Assembly (NCBI GenBank): GCA_035376985.1
Contig: DAOSSA010000014.1
Span: forward strand, 1-61,276
DNA from: Brevifilum sp029548365
Lineage (GTDB): Bacteria; Chloroflexota; Anaerolineae; Anaerolineales; Anaerolineaceae
DNA: 61,276 nucleotides
Direction of reading: 5' to 3'
Part shown: one piece after another, positions 8,418 to 17,207 of the stretch
Numbering within the stretch: the stretch's first letter is position 1
How the letters are laid out: each line of letters opens with the position of its first letter
Made by a program: the position numbers and the translations under genes
The notes under the pieces: generated by a model
Database searches by the model: none
Told to the model about the DNA's origin: nothing
Seen by the model: only the letters and a program-made list of their open reading frames with translations

Positions 8418-10271
8418 TCAAGGATAGGGGTACAGATAGGTGTCGGTAGGCGTTGGGGGATAACCTCCACCATAGGGTGATGTGGGCGTTGGCGTAAGCT
8501 GAATGATGATCGGTGGGGTCACTTCTTGGGGTAGCGGGGTAGGCGTCGCCGTGGGCCGGAAAATATTGGGAATAACACTGGGTGTGGGGGTTGTTGCGGG
8601 TTCACCTGGCATGTAGGCGATGTCGTTGACATAGTCGATGCTGACCTGGCAGATACCGGGTTCAATGTGCTGGATGACGGCATCCCAGGTCAGGGGATGC
8701 CCGCTTTTGGAGGTTTGTTCAATGGCATTCGAAAGGCAGCCCGGGCCTCCGTTGTAATTGATCAGCGTAAATCGCCACAGGTCCTCATATGAGCTTACCT
8801 CGCCAGCGGGGCGACGCGTGGTGTTGTAAATGATCTGGCCTACCTGTTCACAATTCGCCAGCAGGCTGCGAGCAAAGATGCTGATGCTGAAGTTCGCCTG
8901 CTGCAGATCAATGCCCATCGGGCATTCAGGGCAGGCAGCATTGACTTTGTTCACCAATGCGCCGCGCAGCATCTCCTGTTCGCTGATGTCCAGGTTGCCG
9001 AAGCCCTGCTGGCAAACCGTGGTATCCAGTACGAGAGGGCAAAATTGCCTGAAGAATTCAGGATTCCAGAGTAAAACGGTATCTGCGCCCATGTCACTCA
9101 AGTGCCCCAGCCCTGCTTCATAATGGCTGGCTGCGTATCCAGGCCAGAATTGGCTTTCTCGGCTGAAGATATTCTTCATCAGTTGACCGGGGATACCGGT
9201 CTCTTTTGACACACGCACAATCTCGGCATTGAACTGGTTTTGCCAATCGTTCATCAACTCGCGCGTGGCATCCAGGCCGCATTGATTGGCAACGCCGGAT
9301 GGTTGTAAACCCCCACCCGGGCATTCGCTGGCATCAGCCAGGCCTTCGCGGATGAGAGACCCGGCCAGGTAGTAATAAGGCTCGCTTGAGATGAGCGCAT
9401 CAGGATGGTCAGGCGAAGACAACCAAAAGGGCGGTCCGCCAACGGGTGGGAATGCAGACCAGATTTGCGAGCATGATGATCCAATATCGCGCAAATACTG
9501 ACTGCTGAGGATATCCACGTACCAGTGGGGGGCGTCCACGGTGCTGACATCAGGCGCTGCGAAGTCGCCCCAGGGTACCACCCGGATTTGAGCGGTAAAC
9601 AGTTCAGTCGAATCTCCAAAGCTGGAATCAGCCCAGAAGGTAGCCCGCACACCGCTGGTTCCGGTGGCTGGTAGCGGCACCGTGCATTCACTCCCCTGGC
9701 AGCTGAAATAGTCGTTGCCGATAGTTCCCTGGATACTGATAATCTGCTCGTTGGGAAGCGGTTCTTCGGCTATCAGGTGCAGTCTCGGCTGCGTTTCGCA
9801 ACGATTTTCAGGCGGTTGCGGGTTACAATCGGCAATGTCGATAAAAACTTCGGGTGGTAAGAGGGTAACTTCGATTTCCCGCTCGCCAGGGGTGACACTG
9901 ACCAGGTGAAGATACAGCCCGGGGCATTGTGCAGCACTCGTAATATCTTCAGAAAAGATACAGGGATTTGTCTCCTGCCAATCCTTGGAAATTTGATCTC
10001 CACAAAAGTATTTCACCTCATCCGGATGAGGCCAGCCTTCGTGTTCGATATACATGGTGCAGATGAGCTGGGAGTTATTCCAGGTTAGCAACCACCATTC
10101 ATACGTGGTGTATGAAACGGTGATCACCGCCTGGCGGTCGGGAGATTTTGAACCAAGGTTGTATGCATCGACTTGATTATTGCTTGAAGAGATCAAACCC
10201 ACCACAACACACGCGATCATAACGATCGAGAAAACTATTTTTCTTGTGTGTTTGAGATGGTATTTTAACAT
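8418..10271 (-). CDS. Secreted protein with lytic transglycosylase-like (SLT) domain
   Basis: A 617-residue exported protein with an N-terminal signal or anchor (about residues 10-32). A Cys-containing region of about 290 residues resembles no family I know. It is followed by an SLT-like domain (about 335-555) with GIPGQLMKNIFSRESQF, where the Glu in the ESxF motif is the expected catalytic acid, and LINYNGGPGC, matching the family's YNGG(x)G motif. The tail of about 60 residues is rich in Pro, Thr, Gly and Tyr. The likely role is cleavage of peptidoglycan glycan strands. The ATG at 10271 has AAGG 6 bases upstream, 11 bases after the stop of the LCP gene, so the two probably form an operon of wall-active proteins. 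Confidence 0.75.
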   Translation of the reverse strand: MLKYHLKHTRKIVFSIVMIACVVVGLISSSNNQVDAYNLGSKSPDRQAVITVSYTTYEWWLLTWNNSQLICTMYIEHEGWPHPDEVKYFCGDQISKDWQETNPCIFSEDITSAAQCPGLYLHLVSVTPGEREIEVTLLPPEVFIDIADCNPQPPENRCETQPRLHLIAEEPLPNEQIISIQGTIGNDYFSCQGSECTVPLPATGTSGVRATFWADSSFGDSTELFTAQIRVVPWGDFAAPDVSTVDAPHWYVDILSSQYLRDIGSSCSQIWSAFPPVGGPPFWLSSPDHPDALISSEPYYYLAGSLIREGLADASECPGGGLQPSGVANQCGLDATRELMNDWQNQFNAEIVRVSKETGIPGQLMKNIFSRESQFWPGYAASHYEAGLGHLSDMGADTVLLWNPEFFRQFCPLVLDTTVCQQGFGNLDISEQEMLRGALVNKVNAACPECPMGIDLQQANFSISIFARSLLANCEQVGQIIYNTTRRPAGEVSSYEDLWRFTLINYNGGPGCLSNAIEQTSKSGHPLTWDAVIQHIEPGICQVSIDYVNDIAYMPGEPATTPTPSVIPNIFRPTATPTPLPQEVTPPIIIQLTPTPTSPYGGGYPPTPTDTYLYPYP

Positions 10272-10282
10272 ACTCAACCTTT

Positions 10283-11548
10283 TTACGGATATCCCGGCGT
10301 TGTGGGGGTGGCGGAGATGCCGGGCGTTTCCCAGGGTGGGGTTAATTCAAAAGGTTCCGTTGGCGTTGGCGTGTTTGGTGGCATGGGTGTACTCTGCTGC
10401 AAGAAGGTCGCCGTAGCCTGCTGAGCGGCTGTGAGCTGTGCCTCCAGGGTTTGAACCTGGTTGGTAAGCGGGCTGGGAATCATGATTGTGGACAGTGCAG
10501 CTTCGAGCACGTATTTAATCGCTTCTTGATCTGGCAAAAACACCATCGCCTGACTGTAGCCAGGAACTTCCCAGAGGGAAAGCTGGTCCCACCCGATAAG
10601 AAAATAACCGATCCGGTCAGGGTCTGCCAATCGTAGCGCAAGGGGGATGAACCCCATCAGTTCGGGCAGTGAAAAATCGGTCTTGATCCAGCCCTGGTAA
10701 CTGGCAAAAAGTGTAGGCAGTTTGGCAAGGTTACCGTTTCGGGTGAGGTTATGGAAGATCAATTGCAAGAGCTGTTGCTGTCTTTGCATACGGCTGATTT
10801 CGTCCATCCCATCACGGAAAGAGGCATAACACAGTGCCAGAGTGCCGTCCATCGGGATGACCCCTGCGTGTATGCCTCCGCATGCATGGGGAATGGGTTG
10901 AAATACAGTGACTTCAATCCCATTGATATCGTCCACCAACCATTGAAAATCACCCGGGTGAGCGAGAACAAAACGGCTGGGAAGCACACCAAAATTATAA
11001 GCCAGCGTCATACGCAGGGTCTCAATTCCACCGAGTGCATAAGCGGTACTGAGACGCTGCATTGTGAAGCCGGGAATGTAAACGTACAAATCGCCAGGAA
11101 TAGAGATCAGGCTGGCTTTTGAAAACCTGGGATTGATAAAAACCAGGTGGATGGCTTGCGTTTTTCCGCTGAAGGGCGGTTCAGTATCTGTTCCCAATAA
11201 CGCCCACACCAGGATATGATCATCGATTTCCAGCCTTTCAAAGGGGGGCGGAATAGGTGTGGCAGGCTGGATGGCGGGCAGCGGAAAGGATAGCCAGAAT
11301 GATTGATCATCCTGATCAAATTCTTGGGCAGTTGGTTCTCTCTCCGTCTGATCCTGGATTTGGTCAATGTTTGTCTCGAAGATGGTTGGCGGTGTCTCAA
11401 TTACAGTGACCCAGTCGATGTTGTCTCCAGTGGTCGGTGCTCCATCTTCAATTTGACACCCTTGCAAAGCTAAACCAAACACGATCATTCCAGAAAGGAT
11501 CAGAACTGCCAGTAGAAAATTCCGATGTTTTAGCAACGGTTCACCCAT
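10283..11548 (-). CDS. LytR-CpsA-Psr (LCP) family protein
   Basis: About 421 residues from the ATG at 11548. A hydrophobic N-terminus ends in LALQGCQ, giving either a lipoprotein signal or an anchor. The LCP domain (about residues 110-290) has the motif block SKASLISIPGDLYVYIPG, the typical site of the conserved Arg/Asp pair, and DDINGIEVTV with the conserved Asp-Gly. LCP proteins transfer lipid-linked glycopolymers to peptidoglycan. The tail is Thr/Pro-rich. An extended -10 (TGC TATAAT at 11565-11573, minus strand) lies so close to the ATG that the transcript leader would be only about 10 bases, with AGG as RBS. A longer TTG start at 11590 would put this promoter inside the gene and is less likely. 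Confidence 0.8.
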   Translation of the reverse strand: MGEPLLKHRNFLLAVLILSGMIVFGLALQGCQIEDGAPTTGDNIDWVTVIETPPTIFETNIDQIQDQTEREPTAQEFDQDDQSFWLSFPLPAIQPATPIPPPFERLEIDDHILVWALLGTDTEPPFSGKTQAIHLVFINPRFSKASLISIPGDLYVYIPGFTMQRLSTAYALGGIETLRMTLAYNFGVLPSRFVLAHPGDFQWLVDDINGIEVTVFQPIPHACGGIHAGVIPMDGTLALCYASFRDGMDEISRMQRQQQLLQLIFHNLTRNGNLAKLPTLFASYQGWIKTDFSLPELMGFIPLALRLADPDRIGYFLIGWDQLSLWEVPGYSQAMVFLPDQEAIKYVLEAALSTIMIPSPLTNQVQTLEAQLTAAQQATATFLQQSTPMPPNTPTPTEPFELTPPWETPGISATPTTPGYP

Positions 11549-11654
11549 CTGATACCTGTTTGATATTATAGCATGTAATATCTTCGTCAAGGTGTAAACA
11601 TCCCCGGGCAGTCACTGGAGATGTTATAAATTTTATTGAATCGGTCTACCTCCT

Positions 11655-12074
11655 TTAACGAAGGAGTCTGTCGCCATCTCCATGACCGAGGGCTTCAGCA
11701 ACAACGAGAAAATCTGTCGCCGAGATCATACCAATGATGGTTCCATCTTCTGCAATAACTGGAAGCTGATGAATATGTGAATCACTCATGGTTCTGGCAC
11801 ATTCATAGATGGTTTGATCGGGGGTAACGCTTATCAGGGGCGTGGTCATGATCTCCTGGATCTTGGTAGTTGCCGGGCTTTTCCCGCGCGCGACGATTTT
11901 GTCACAGATGTCGATGGAGGTGATGATGCCGTATTGTTTTTCTTCTTCGTTGATTTTGACGATGAGGCTGTTCACATACCTGCGTCGCATGATGGACAGC
12001 GCATCCAAAACGTTTTTTTCCTGGTCAATATATACTACCAGATCAATCATCCAATCTTTTACCAGATCCTGCAT
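11655..12074 (-). CDS. CBS-domain pair protein
   Basis: A 139-residue stand-alone Bateman module. The first CBS motif covers about residues 8-62 (VVYIDQEKNVLDALSIM and GIITSIDICDKI), the second about residues 75-130 (TTPLISVTPDQTIYECARTM and GMISATDFLVV). Such modules bind adenine nucleotides and regulate partners, but no fused effector is present. It is transcribed away from the membrane protein at 12251, with a shared intergenic region of about 175 bp. The partner is unknown. Confidence 0.9.
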   Translation of the reverse strand: MQDLVKDWMIDLVVYIDQEKNVLDALSIMRRRYVNSLIVKINEEEKQYGIITSIDICDKIVARGKSPATTKIQEIMTTPLISVTPDQTIYECARTMSDSHIHQLPVIAEDGTIIGMISATDFLVVAEALGHGDGDRLLR

Positions 12075-12250
12075 GTTCAGACTCCTTATAAGCTTCAGGC
12101 TTGATTTTTTCCTGTTACCACTATTATATTACAGATTACAAAGCAAGTGGAATTTGGGGGTGCAACGTCGGAGAACTCCAGTCGTGTTTATTAATAGCAT
12201 TGATTTCCTATATAATTATGTTTGAACATAGACCGTAAGGAGGCTTAGAA

Positions 12251-12892
12251 ATGAAAAAACTCAATCGCAGATTTTTAATATCCTTAACCGGGGGCATACT
12301 ATTGCTCGTGGTTGGCGTGCTTTTATTGCTTTCCAACCTGGGTATCATTACACTCAACCTGGAGTCGGTAATTGGTCCGCTGATGGCTGGTGGCGGGTTG
12401 ATTTTCCTGGTCGTTTTCATCACGAATACTGACGAATGGTGGGCGCTGATTCCTGGTTTTATCTTAATTGGAGTAGGGATCAACATTTTTATGGGTCCCT
12501 GGTTGGGAGAAAATGAAGGGCGCGTGGCCGGTGCAATCTTTTTAGGGTCGGTTGGGCTGCCATTTTTATTGATTTATATTTCTAATCATCGTCATTGGTG
12601 GGCGCTGCTCCCGGGTGGTGTCTTGTTAACATTAGCTGTGACTCAACTGGTTCCGGACTCCCCCGCTTTGATAGGAGGTATTTTTTTCCTGGGATTGGCG
12701 ATCACCTTTGGCTTGCTGTACTACCTTCCCAAACCCTCGGGCAAACTCAAATGGGCGTTATATCCTGCAGGCATCCTGCTGCTGATTGGGATTTTTATCA
12801 CACTGGGGGCGACGAATTTGTTGGCGTTTGTCGGGCCGCTTGCGCTGCTGGCCTTTGGCGTGTATGTGATTATCCGCGCCATTCGAAAATAA
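12251..12892 (+). CDS. Polytopic membrane protein with three internal repeats
   Basis: A 213-residue hydrophobic protein with about eight membrane segments. It has an internal threefold repeat around a WAL-x-P motif: EWWALIPGFILIGVGIN, HWWALLPGGVLLTLAVT and LKWALYPAGILLLIGIF, each at the start of a helix. The first segment resembles the LiaF/DUF5668-type membrane module by feel, but I cannot assign it. The ATG has AAGGAGG about 9 bases upstream, and TATAAT at about 12213 gives a plausible promoter with a short leader. Function unknown. Confidence 0.7.
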   Translation: MKKLNRRFLISLTGGILLLVVGVLLLLSNLGIITLNLESVIGPLMAGGGLIFLVVFITNTDEWWALIPGFILIGVGINIFMGPWLGENEGRVAGAIFLGSVGLPFLLIYISNHRHWWALLPGGVLLTLAVTQLVPDSPALIGGIFFLGLAITFGLLYYLPKPSGKLKWALYPAGILLLIGIFITLGATNLLAFVGPLALLAFGVYVIIRAIRK

Positions 12893-13041
12893 AGCCACTC
12901 CTTTTACAGAAGCCCTGCAGATCTGCCTGAAGATCTCAGATTAACATCAGATTATTGTTATATAATAGCTGTGTTGTCGACTGTGATCGATTCGCTCAGG
13001 AGTGGATCGGCGCGAGTGTTTTGACAGAAAGGAATAACAAC

Positions 13042-13674
13042 ATGGATGGCGAGTTAAAAGAACTCTATACAGCAATCCTCGAAGGGCAGCGCGACGAGGC
13101 CAAGGAATATGTTGAAGCAGCTTTGCGCGAAGGTGTGCCGGCAGGGGAGGTGCTGGATGTGATGGTTAATGCCATGGGCGAGGTGGGAGAATTGTTTGAG
13201 GAAGGCGAATACTTTGTGCCGGAAATGCTGATCGCTGCCCGGGCTATGAAAACAGGAATGGAAATCCTCAAACCTGAATTGGTGGATGCGGATATCCAGC
13301 CGATTGGCAAGATTGTTGCCGGGACGGTCAAAGGTGATCTGCATGATATCGGTAAAAACCTGGTCTGTATGATGCTGGAGAGCGCTGGGTTCCAGGTGGT
13401 TGACCTGGGCACGGATGTATCCCCGGAAGCGTTTATTGCGGCTGTTCTGGAACATCAGCCTGATTTTGTGGCTATGTCCGCCCTGTTGACGACGACCATG
13501 CCTAACATGGAAACCACCATCACCGCCCTGAACACAGCCGGTTTACGGGGGGCAGTCAGGGTTTTGATTGGGGGTGCGCCGGTCACACAGGGTTATGCAG
13601 ATAAAATCGGGGCTGATGGTTATGCCTCAGATGCCAGCCGCGCGGTCAAGCTGGCTAAAACTTTGCTCGGGTGA
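13042..13674 (+). CDS. Corrinoid (B12-binding) methyltransferase-type protein
   Basis: A 210-residue protein with the two-domain layout of corrinoid shuttles such as MtaC and MtbC: an N-terminal helical cap (about 1-85) and a B12-binding Rossmann domain (about 90-205). The cobalt-ligand motif is DLHDIGKN near residue 103, followed by the SALLTTTM and GGAPV loops that hold the dimethylbenzimidazole tail. These proteins carry a methyl group between a substrate-specific methyltransferase and a second methyltransferase. Neither partner is next to it, so its substrate is unknown. The ATG at 13042 is preceded by AAAGGAA; an upstream in-frame start would add a non-family N-terminus. A strong terminator follows. 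Confidence 0.9.
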   Translation: MDGELKELYTAILEGQRDEAKEYVEAALREGVPAGEVLDVMVNAMGEVGELFEEGEYFVPEMLIAARAMKTGMEILKPELVDADIQPIGKIVAGTVKGDLHDIGKNLVCMMLESAGFQVVDLGTDVSPEAFIAAVLEHQPDFVAMSALLTTTMPNMETTITALNTAGLRGAVRVLIGGAPVTQGYADKIGADGYASDASRAVKLAKTLLG

Positions 13675-13702
13675 CGATTTTCGTCCAGGTTGAAGGATAA
13701 GT

Positions 13703-13738
13703 CAGGGCGCTGCATGGTGAGCGCCCTGTTTTATTTAC
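13703..13738 (+). terminator. Rho-independent terminator of the corrinoid gene
   Basis: A 9 bp perfect stem, CAGGGCGCT (13703-13711) and AGCGCCCTG (13720-13728), with an 8-base loop, followed by TTTTATTTAC. It begins 28 bases after the stop codon. Confidence 0.9.
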
Positions 13739-13778
13739 TATGCGACACCTATCACTGTCGGGACATCACTGGAAAACT

Positions 13779-14483
13779 CGCTTGAATAAAAAAAATGCCC
13801 CCACGGGAATACCCAAAGGGCACGATGTTCGCATCCCGGTTTGGGTACCTGTGCCCCGGAGGGGTACCTGTGCCCCGGAGGGGTATTGAGAGGGCCCCCC
13901 TCTTCGCTAATTCGCTTAAATAAAAATATACCCCCACGGGGATACCTGGAGGGCACGATGTTCGAATCCCGGTTTTGGCACCTGTGCCCCGAAGGGGTAC
14001 CTGTGCCCCGAAGGGGTAATGAGAGGGCCCCCCTCTTTGCAAATTCGCTTTAACAAGAAAAATGCCCCCACGGGAATACCCAAAGGGCACGATGTTCGAA
14101 TCCCGGTTTTGGCACCTGTACCCCGNNNNNNNNNNNNNNNNNNNNNNNNNNNNNNNNNNNNNNNNNNNNNNNNNNNNNNNNNNNNNNNNNNNNNNNNNNN
14201 NNNNNNNNNNNNNNNNNNNNNNNNNCGGGAATACCCAAAGGGCACGATGTTCGAATCCCGGTTTTGGCACCTGTACCCCGAAGGGGTACCTGTGCCCCGG
14301 AGAGGTACCTGTGCCCCGAAGGGGTATTGAGAGGGCCCCCCTCTTTGCAAATCTGCTTGAATAAAAAAATGCCCCCACGGGAATACCCAAAGGGCACGAT
14401 GTTCGAATCCCGGTTTTGGCACCTGTACCCCGAAGGGGTATTGAGAGGGCCACCCTCTATGCTAATTCGCTTGAATAAAAAAA
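13779..14483 (-). repeat. Tandem array of degenerate tRNA-Glu 3'-half units
   Basis: At least five units of about 115-134 bp (starting at 13779, 13913, 14046, one partly in the gap, and 14353) lie immediately downstream of tRNA-Glu on the minus strand. Read on that strand, each unit contains the tRNA segment from the anticodon loop (GGCCCTCTCAA) through AAAACCGGGATTCGAA to TTCCCGTGGGGGCA plus the T-run terminator and the ATTCAAGCG flank. Two insertions interrupt it: one after the anticodon loop made of a 19 bp GC-rich hairpin (CCCCTTCGGGG) present once to three times, and an 18-base insertion inside the T loop. No unit has the 5' half of the tRNA. The 233-residue open frames through the array are artefacts. 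Confidence 0.9.
14126..14225. other. Scaffold gap (100 N) inside the repeat array
   Basis: Exactly 100 undetermined bases. The assembly broke within the near-identical units, so the true number of units is not known. Confidence 0.98.
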
Positions 14484-14556
14484 TGCCCCCACGGGAATTC
14501 GAATCCCGGTTTTGGCCTTGAGAGGGCCACGTCCTGGTCCACTAGACGATGGGGGC
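14484..14556 (-). tRNA. tRNA-Glu (anticodon CTC)
   Basis: A 73-base cloverleaf on the minus strand. Acceptor GCCCCCA pairs with TGGGGGC; the D arm has GTC/GAC; anticodon stem TGGCC/GGCCA encloses the loop CTCTCAA with CTC at 34-36; the T arm is CGGGA-TTCGAAT-TCCCG; the discriminator is A. No CCA is encoded; a run of seven T follows directly and acts as terminator. The 3' half is the parent of the repeat array downstream. Confidence 0.95.
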
Positions 14557-14642
14557 AAGTGCAGAAAATTTTATCACATCCTCAAAGCAACGTCAACAAA
14601 ACGCTGGCACGGATATAAAAAACTTCAACACTAAAAAACGGA

Positions 14643-15152
14643 TCAGCAATCACCACAATTACTCGATGTGCATCCGCTGCAGGCACTAGCCAGGCATCCC
14701 TGGGAAATTTCCAACTCAGTCGCCGGGCGCAGGGCGCTCACTTTGGTTTTGAAGAGCAAGTCCTTGCCTGCCAGAGGGTGATTGAGGTTGAGCATCACTA
14801 TTTCATCGGAAATACCCATAGCAACGGCGGTAAACACATGTCCCTCGTCGTCCTGCATACGCATCGGGTGGCCTAATTTGATCTCAAAATCCTCGGGGAA
14901 TGAGGACAGGGGAACTTCGATCTCCAGCTCGGGGTCATAATTGCCGTAGGCGTTTTCAGCTTTGACAAGGACTTCTTTTTCCTCACCCAGTTGCATGCCT
15001 TCAACTTCTGTTTCCAGGCCAGGGATAATATTGCCATGACCTTGGAGAAATTGAATCGGCCCGGAATCGATTTCCTTGCCTTCGACCTCTAAACGGTAAT
15101 CCATCGTTACCACAACATCTTTCTCAACACTTAACATTTGTTTTCCAGCCAT
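14643..15152 (-). CDS. SlyD-like FKBP-type peptidyl-prolyl isomerase
   Basis: A 169-residue protein of the SlyD class: a split FKBP domain (about residues 10-75 and 130-150) with the insert-in-flap domain between. Signatures are VTMDYRLEVEGKEID, LQGHGNIIPGLETEVEGM and NHPLAGKDLLFKTKV. The C-terminus is Cys-rich (five Cys in the last 18 residues), like the metal-binding tail of SlyD but with Cys instead of His. The predicted role is cytoplasmic prolyl isomerisation and chaperoning, perhaps with delivery of nickel or another soft metal. The ATG at 15152 has GGAG 9 bases upstream. It is a single-gene unit. Confidence 0.9.
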   Translation of the reverse strand: MAGKQMLSVEKDVVVTMDYRLEVEGKEIDSGPIQFLQGHGNIIPGLETEVEGMQLGEEKEVLVKAENAYGNYDPELEIEVPLSSFPEDFEIKLGHPMRMQDDEGHVFTAVAMGISDEIVMLNLNHPLAGKDLLFKTKVSALRPATELEISQGCLASACSGCTSSNCGDC

Positions 15153-15494
15153 TAAAAAGCTCCAATCCCGTTATCGCAAGGCAATCAGCCATGCTGGTTT
15201 ATTTTAAAATCAGCAGGTCATTATACTGCAGGGCTCTGAATAAACCAGTTATTTCTCTCTCTTCTGATAAAGAATTTATATCGAAAAATAAATGAACTTA
15301 ACCTCCTGGGGTTTCCTTTCAGTTTAATGCGTTGTTGGAAAGGACGGGCTTTGGTATATGGTATCTGGCATCTGTGGGCAATGGGGAGCGGTTGTCTATC
15401 GATGATGACAAGCGATTTATAACCGGTAATCGGTGCTTGACCAGTGTATAATTGGAGTGGATCGTTGTTGAACCCTGTTCAGAAGGATGATGCT
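15153..15494. other. Intergenic region upstream of pgm
   Basis: Divergent promoter region between the SlyD-like gene and pgm. TATAAT is present at about 15447-15452 on the plus strand, giving a leader of about 40 bases for pgm. A short run of degenerate GGTATxTGGTATCTGGCATCTG steps lies at about 15352-15376. I see no gene or structured RNA. Confidence 0.5.
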
Positions 15495-17147
15495 ATGAAA
15501 ATCAGCCCTCTGGCTGGAAAACCAGCCACTCGAGAATTGCTCGTTGATATTCCCCGATTAATTTCTGCCTACTATACCGAGAGACCTGACCCGCATATCT
15601 TTGCCCAGCAGGTGTCGTTTGGCACTTCGGGGCATCGCGGCACATCGCTGGCGCGGAGCTTTAATGAGGATCATATCCTGGCCATCAGCCAGGCCATCGT
15701 TGAATATCGCTTGAAACAGGGCACCACCGGCCCATTGTATATCGGCAAAGATACGCATGCGCTGTCTGAGCCAGCCATGCGCAGCGCGCTGGAGGTGTTT
15801 GCTGCCAATGGCGTCCAGATCATGCTCCAGGAGGGTTTCGGTTATACACCCACACCTGCGATCTCACGTTCGATCCTGGTCTACAACCGGGGGCGTACCC
15901 GGGGCCTGGCGGATGGCGTGGTGATTACGCCCTCGCACAATCCGCCCGGAGACGGGGGCTTTAAATATAATCCCCCGGATGGAGGCCCGGCGGGATCAGA
16001 GATCACCAGGGCGATCGAGGAGCGGGCTAACCAGATTTTGATGGAAGGCTTGAAGGCTGTCAAACGCATACCCTGGTCTAAGGCAATTAAGGCCTCCACC
16101 ACGCACCAGGTAGATTTTATCCAGCCATACGTGGAAGACCTGGCGAACGTGGTCAACCTGGAAGCAATTTCTGCTGCTGGGGTGCGCATCGGCGTTGATC
16201 CTCTGGGCGGAGCAGGGGTTGCTTACTGGGGCCCGATTGCCGAAATCTATGGTTTGGATTTAGATGTCGTGAACCAGGATGTCGACCCCACCTTTCGTTT
16301 TATGACCGTTGACCACGACGGGAAGATCCGCATGGACTGTTCTTCGCCCTACGCCATGGCGGGCTTAATTGATATGAAAGACAGCTACGACATCGCCTTT
16401 GGCAATGACTCCGACTTTGACCGGCATGGAGTTGTCACGCCCGTGGGGGGGTTGATGAACCCCAATCATTACCTGGCGGTTGCGGTGTGGTACTTGTTCC
16501 AGAACCGCCCGGCCTGGGCAGCCAAAGTCAAAGTGGGGAAGACGGTTGTGACCAGCGCAATGATTGACCGGGTGTCAAAATTCCTCAACCGGGACCTGGT
16601 TGAAGTTCCAGTCGGTTTCAAGTGGTTTGTGCCGGATTTGTTAACAGGCGACCTGGGTTTTGGCGGCGAGGAAAGCGCCGGAGCATCTTTTTTGCGCATG
16701 GATGGCACGACCTGGACAACGGATAAAGATGGGATCATTCTGAACCTGTTGGCAGCGGAGATACTGGCAGTGACCGGAGAGGATCCGGCACACATCTACC
16801 AGCAACTGCAGGAGAGGTTCGGGCAGGCGTTTTACCAGCGCCTGGAAGGCAAAGCTACTGCGGAACAAAAAGCGGTTTTCAGCAAATTATCACCAGAGAT
16901 GATCACCGCCGAGGATTTGGCGGGGGAGAAAATCACTGCCAAGCTAACCCGGGCTCCCGGGAATGACGCTGATATCGGCGGTTTGAAGATTGTGACTGAA
17001 AATGGATGGACAGCCGTTCGCCCATCAGGTACAGAGGATATTTACAAGGTTTATGCAGAAAGCCTTTCAAGCCAGGAGCATCTGAATCGCATCCTGGAGG
17101 AAGGGCAAGCCATCGTCCAGGATTTGTTTGCCAGCCAGTCAGGCTGA
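15495..17147 (+). CDS. pgm: Phosphoglucomutase, alpha-D-glucose type
   Basis: A 550-residue enzyme interconverting glucose 1-phosphate and glucose 6-phosphate in the cytoplasm, which links glycolysis to the NDP-sugars needed by the glycosyltransferases nearby. All four domains are present: the N-terminal FGTSGHRGTS, the phosphoserine loop TPSHNPPGDGG near residue 150, the metal-binding loop GNDSDFDRHG near residue 305, the sugar loop GGEESAGASF near residue 390 and the phosphate-binding RPSGTED near residue 510. Length and motifs match the E. coli Pgm class. The ATG at 15495 is preceded by AAGG at a spacing of 8 bases. Confidence 0.95.
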   Translation: MKISPLAGKPATRELLVDIPRLISAYYTERPDPHIFAQQVSFGTSGHRGTSLARSFNEDHILAISQAIVEYRLKQGTTGPLYIGKDTHALSEPAMRSALEVFAANGVQIMLQEGFGYTPTPAISRSILVYNRGRTRGLADGVVITPSHNPPGDGGFKYNPPDGGPAGSEITRAIEERANQILMEGLKAVKRIPWSKAIKASTTHQVDFIQPYVEDLANVVNLEAISAAGVRIGVDPLGGAGVAYWGPIAEIYGLDLDVVNQDVDPTFRFMTVDHDGKIRMDCSSPYAMAGLIDMKDSYDIAFGNDSDFDRHGVVTPVGGLMNPNHYLAVAVWYLFQNRPAWAAKVKVGKTVVTSAMIDRVSKFLNRDLVEVPVGFKWFVPDLLTGDLGFGGEESAGASFLRMDGTTWTTDKDGIILNLLAAEILAVTGEDPAHIYQQLQERFGQAFYQRLEGKATAEQKAVFSKLSPEMITAEDLAGEKITAKLTRAPGNDADIGGLKIVTENGWTAVRPSGTEDIYKVYAESLSSQEHLNRILEEGQAIVQDLFASQSG

Positions 17148-17207
17148 TTGATCATGCGGCGATTCGGAGTTGACATTTTAATGAATTAATTTTTCAAGGA
17201 GGTTTAT

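Noticed and set aside
13752..14453. Long open frames on both strands through the repeat array (up to 233 residues)
   Set aside because: They cross the N gap, repeat with the DNA units and coincide with tRNA-derived sequence. No RBS or protein family supports them.
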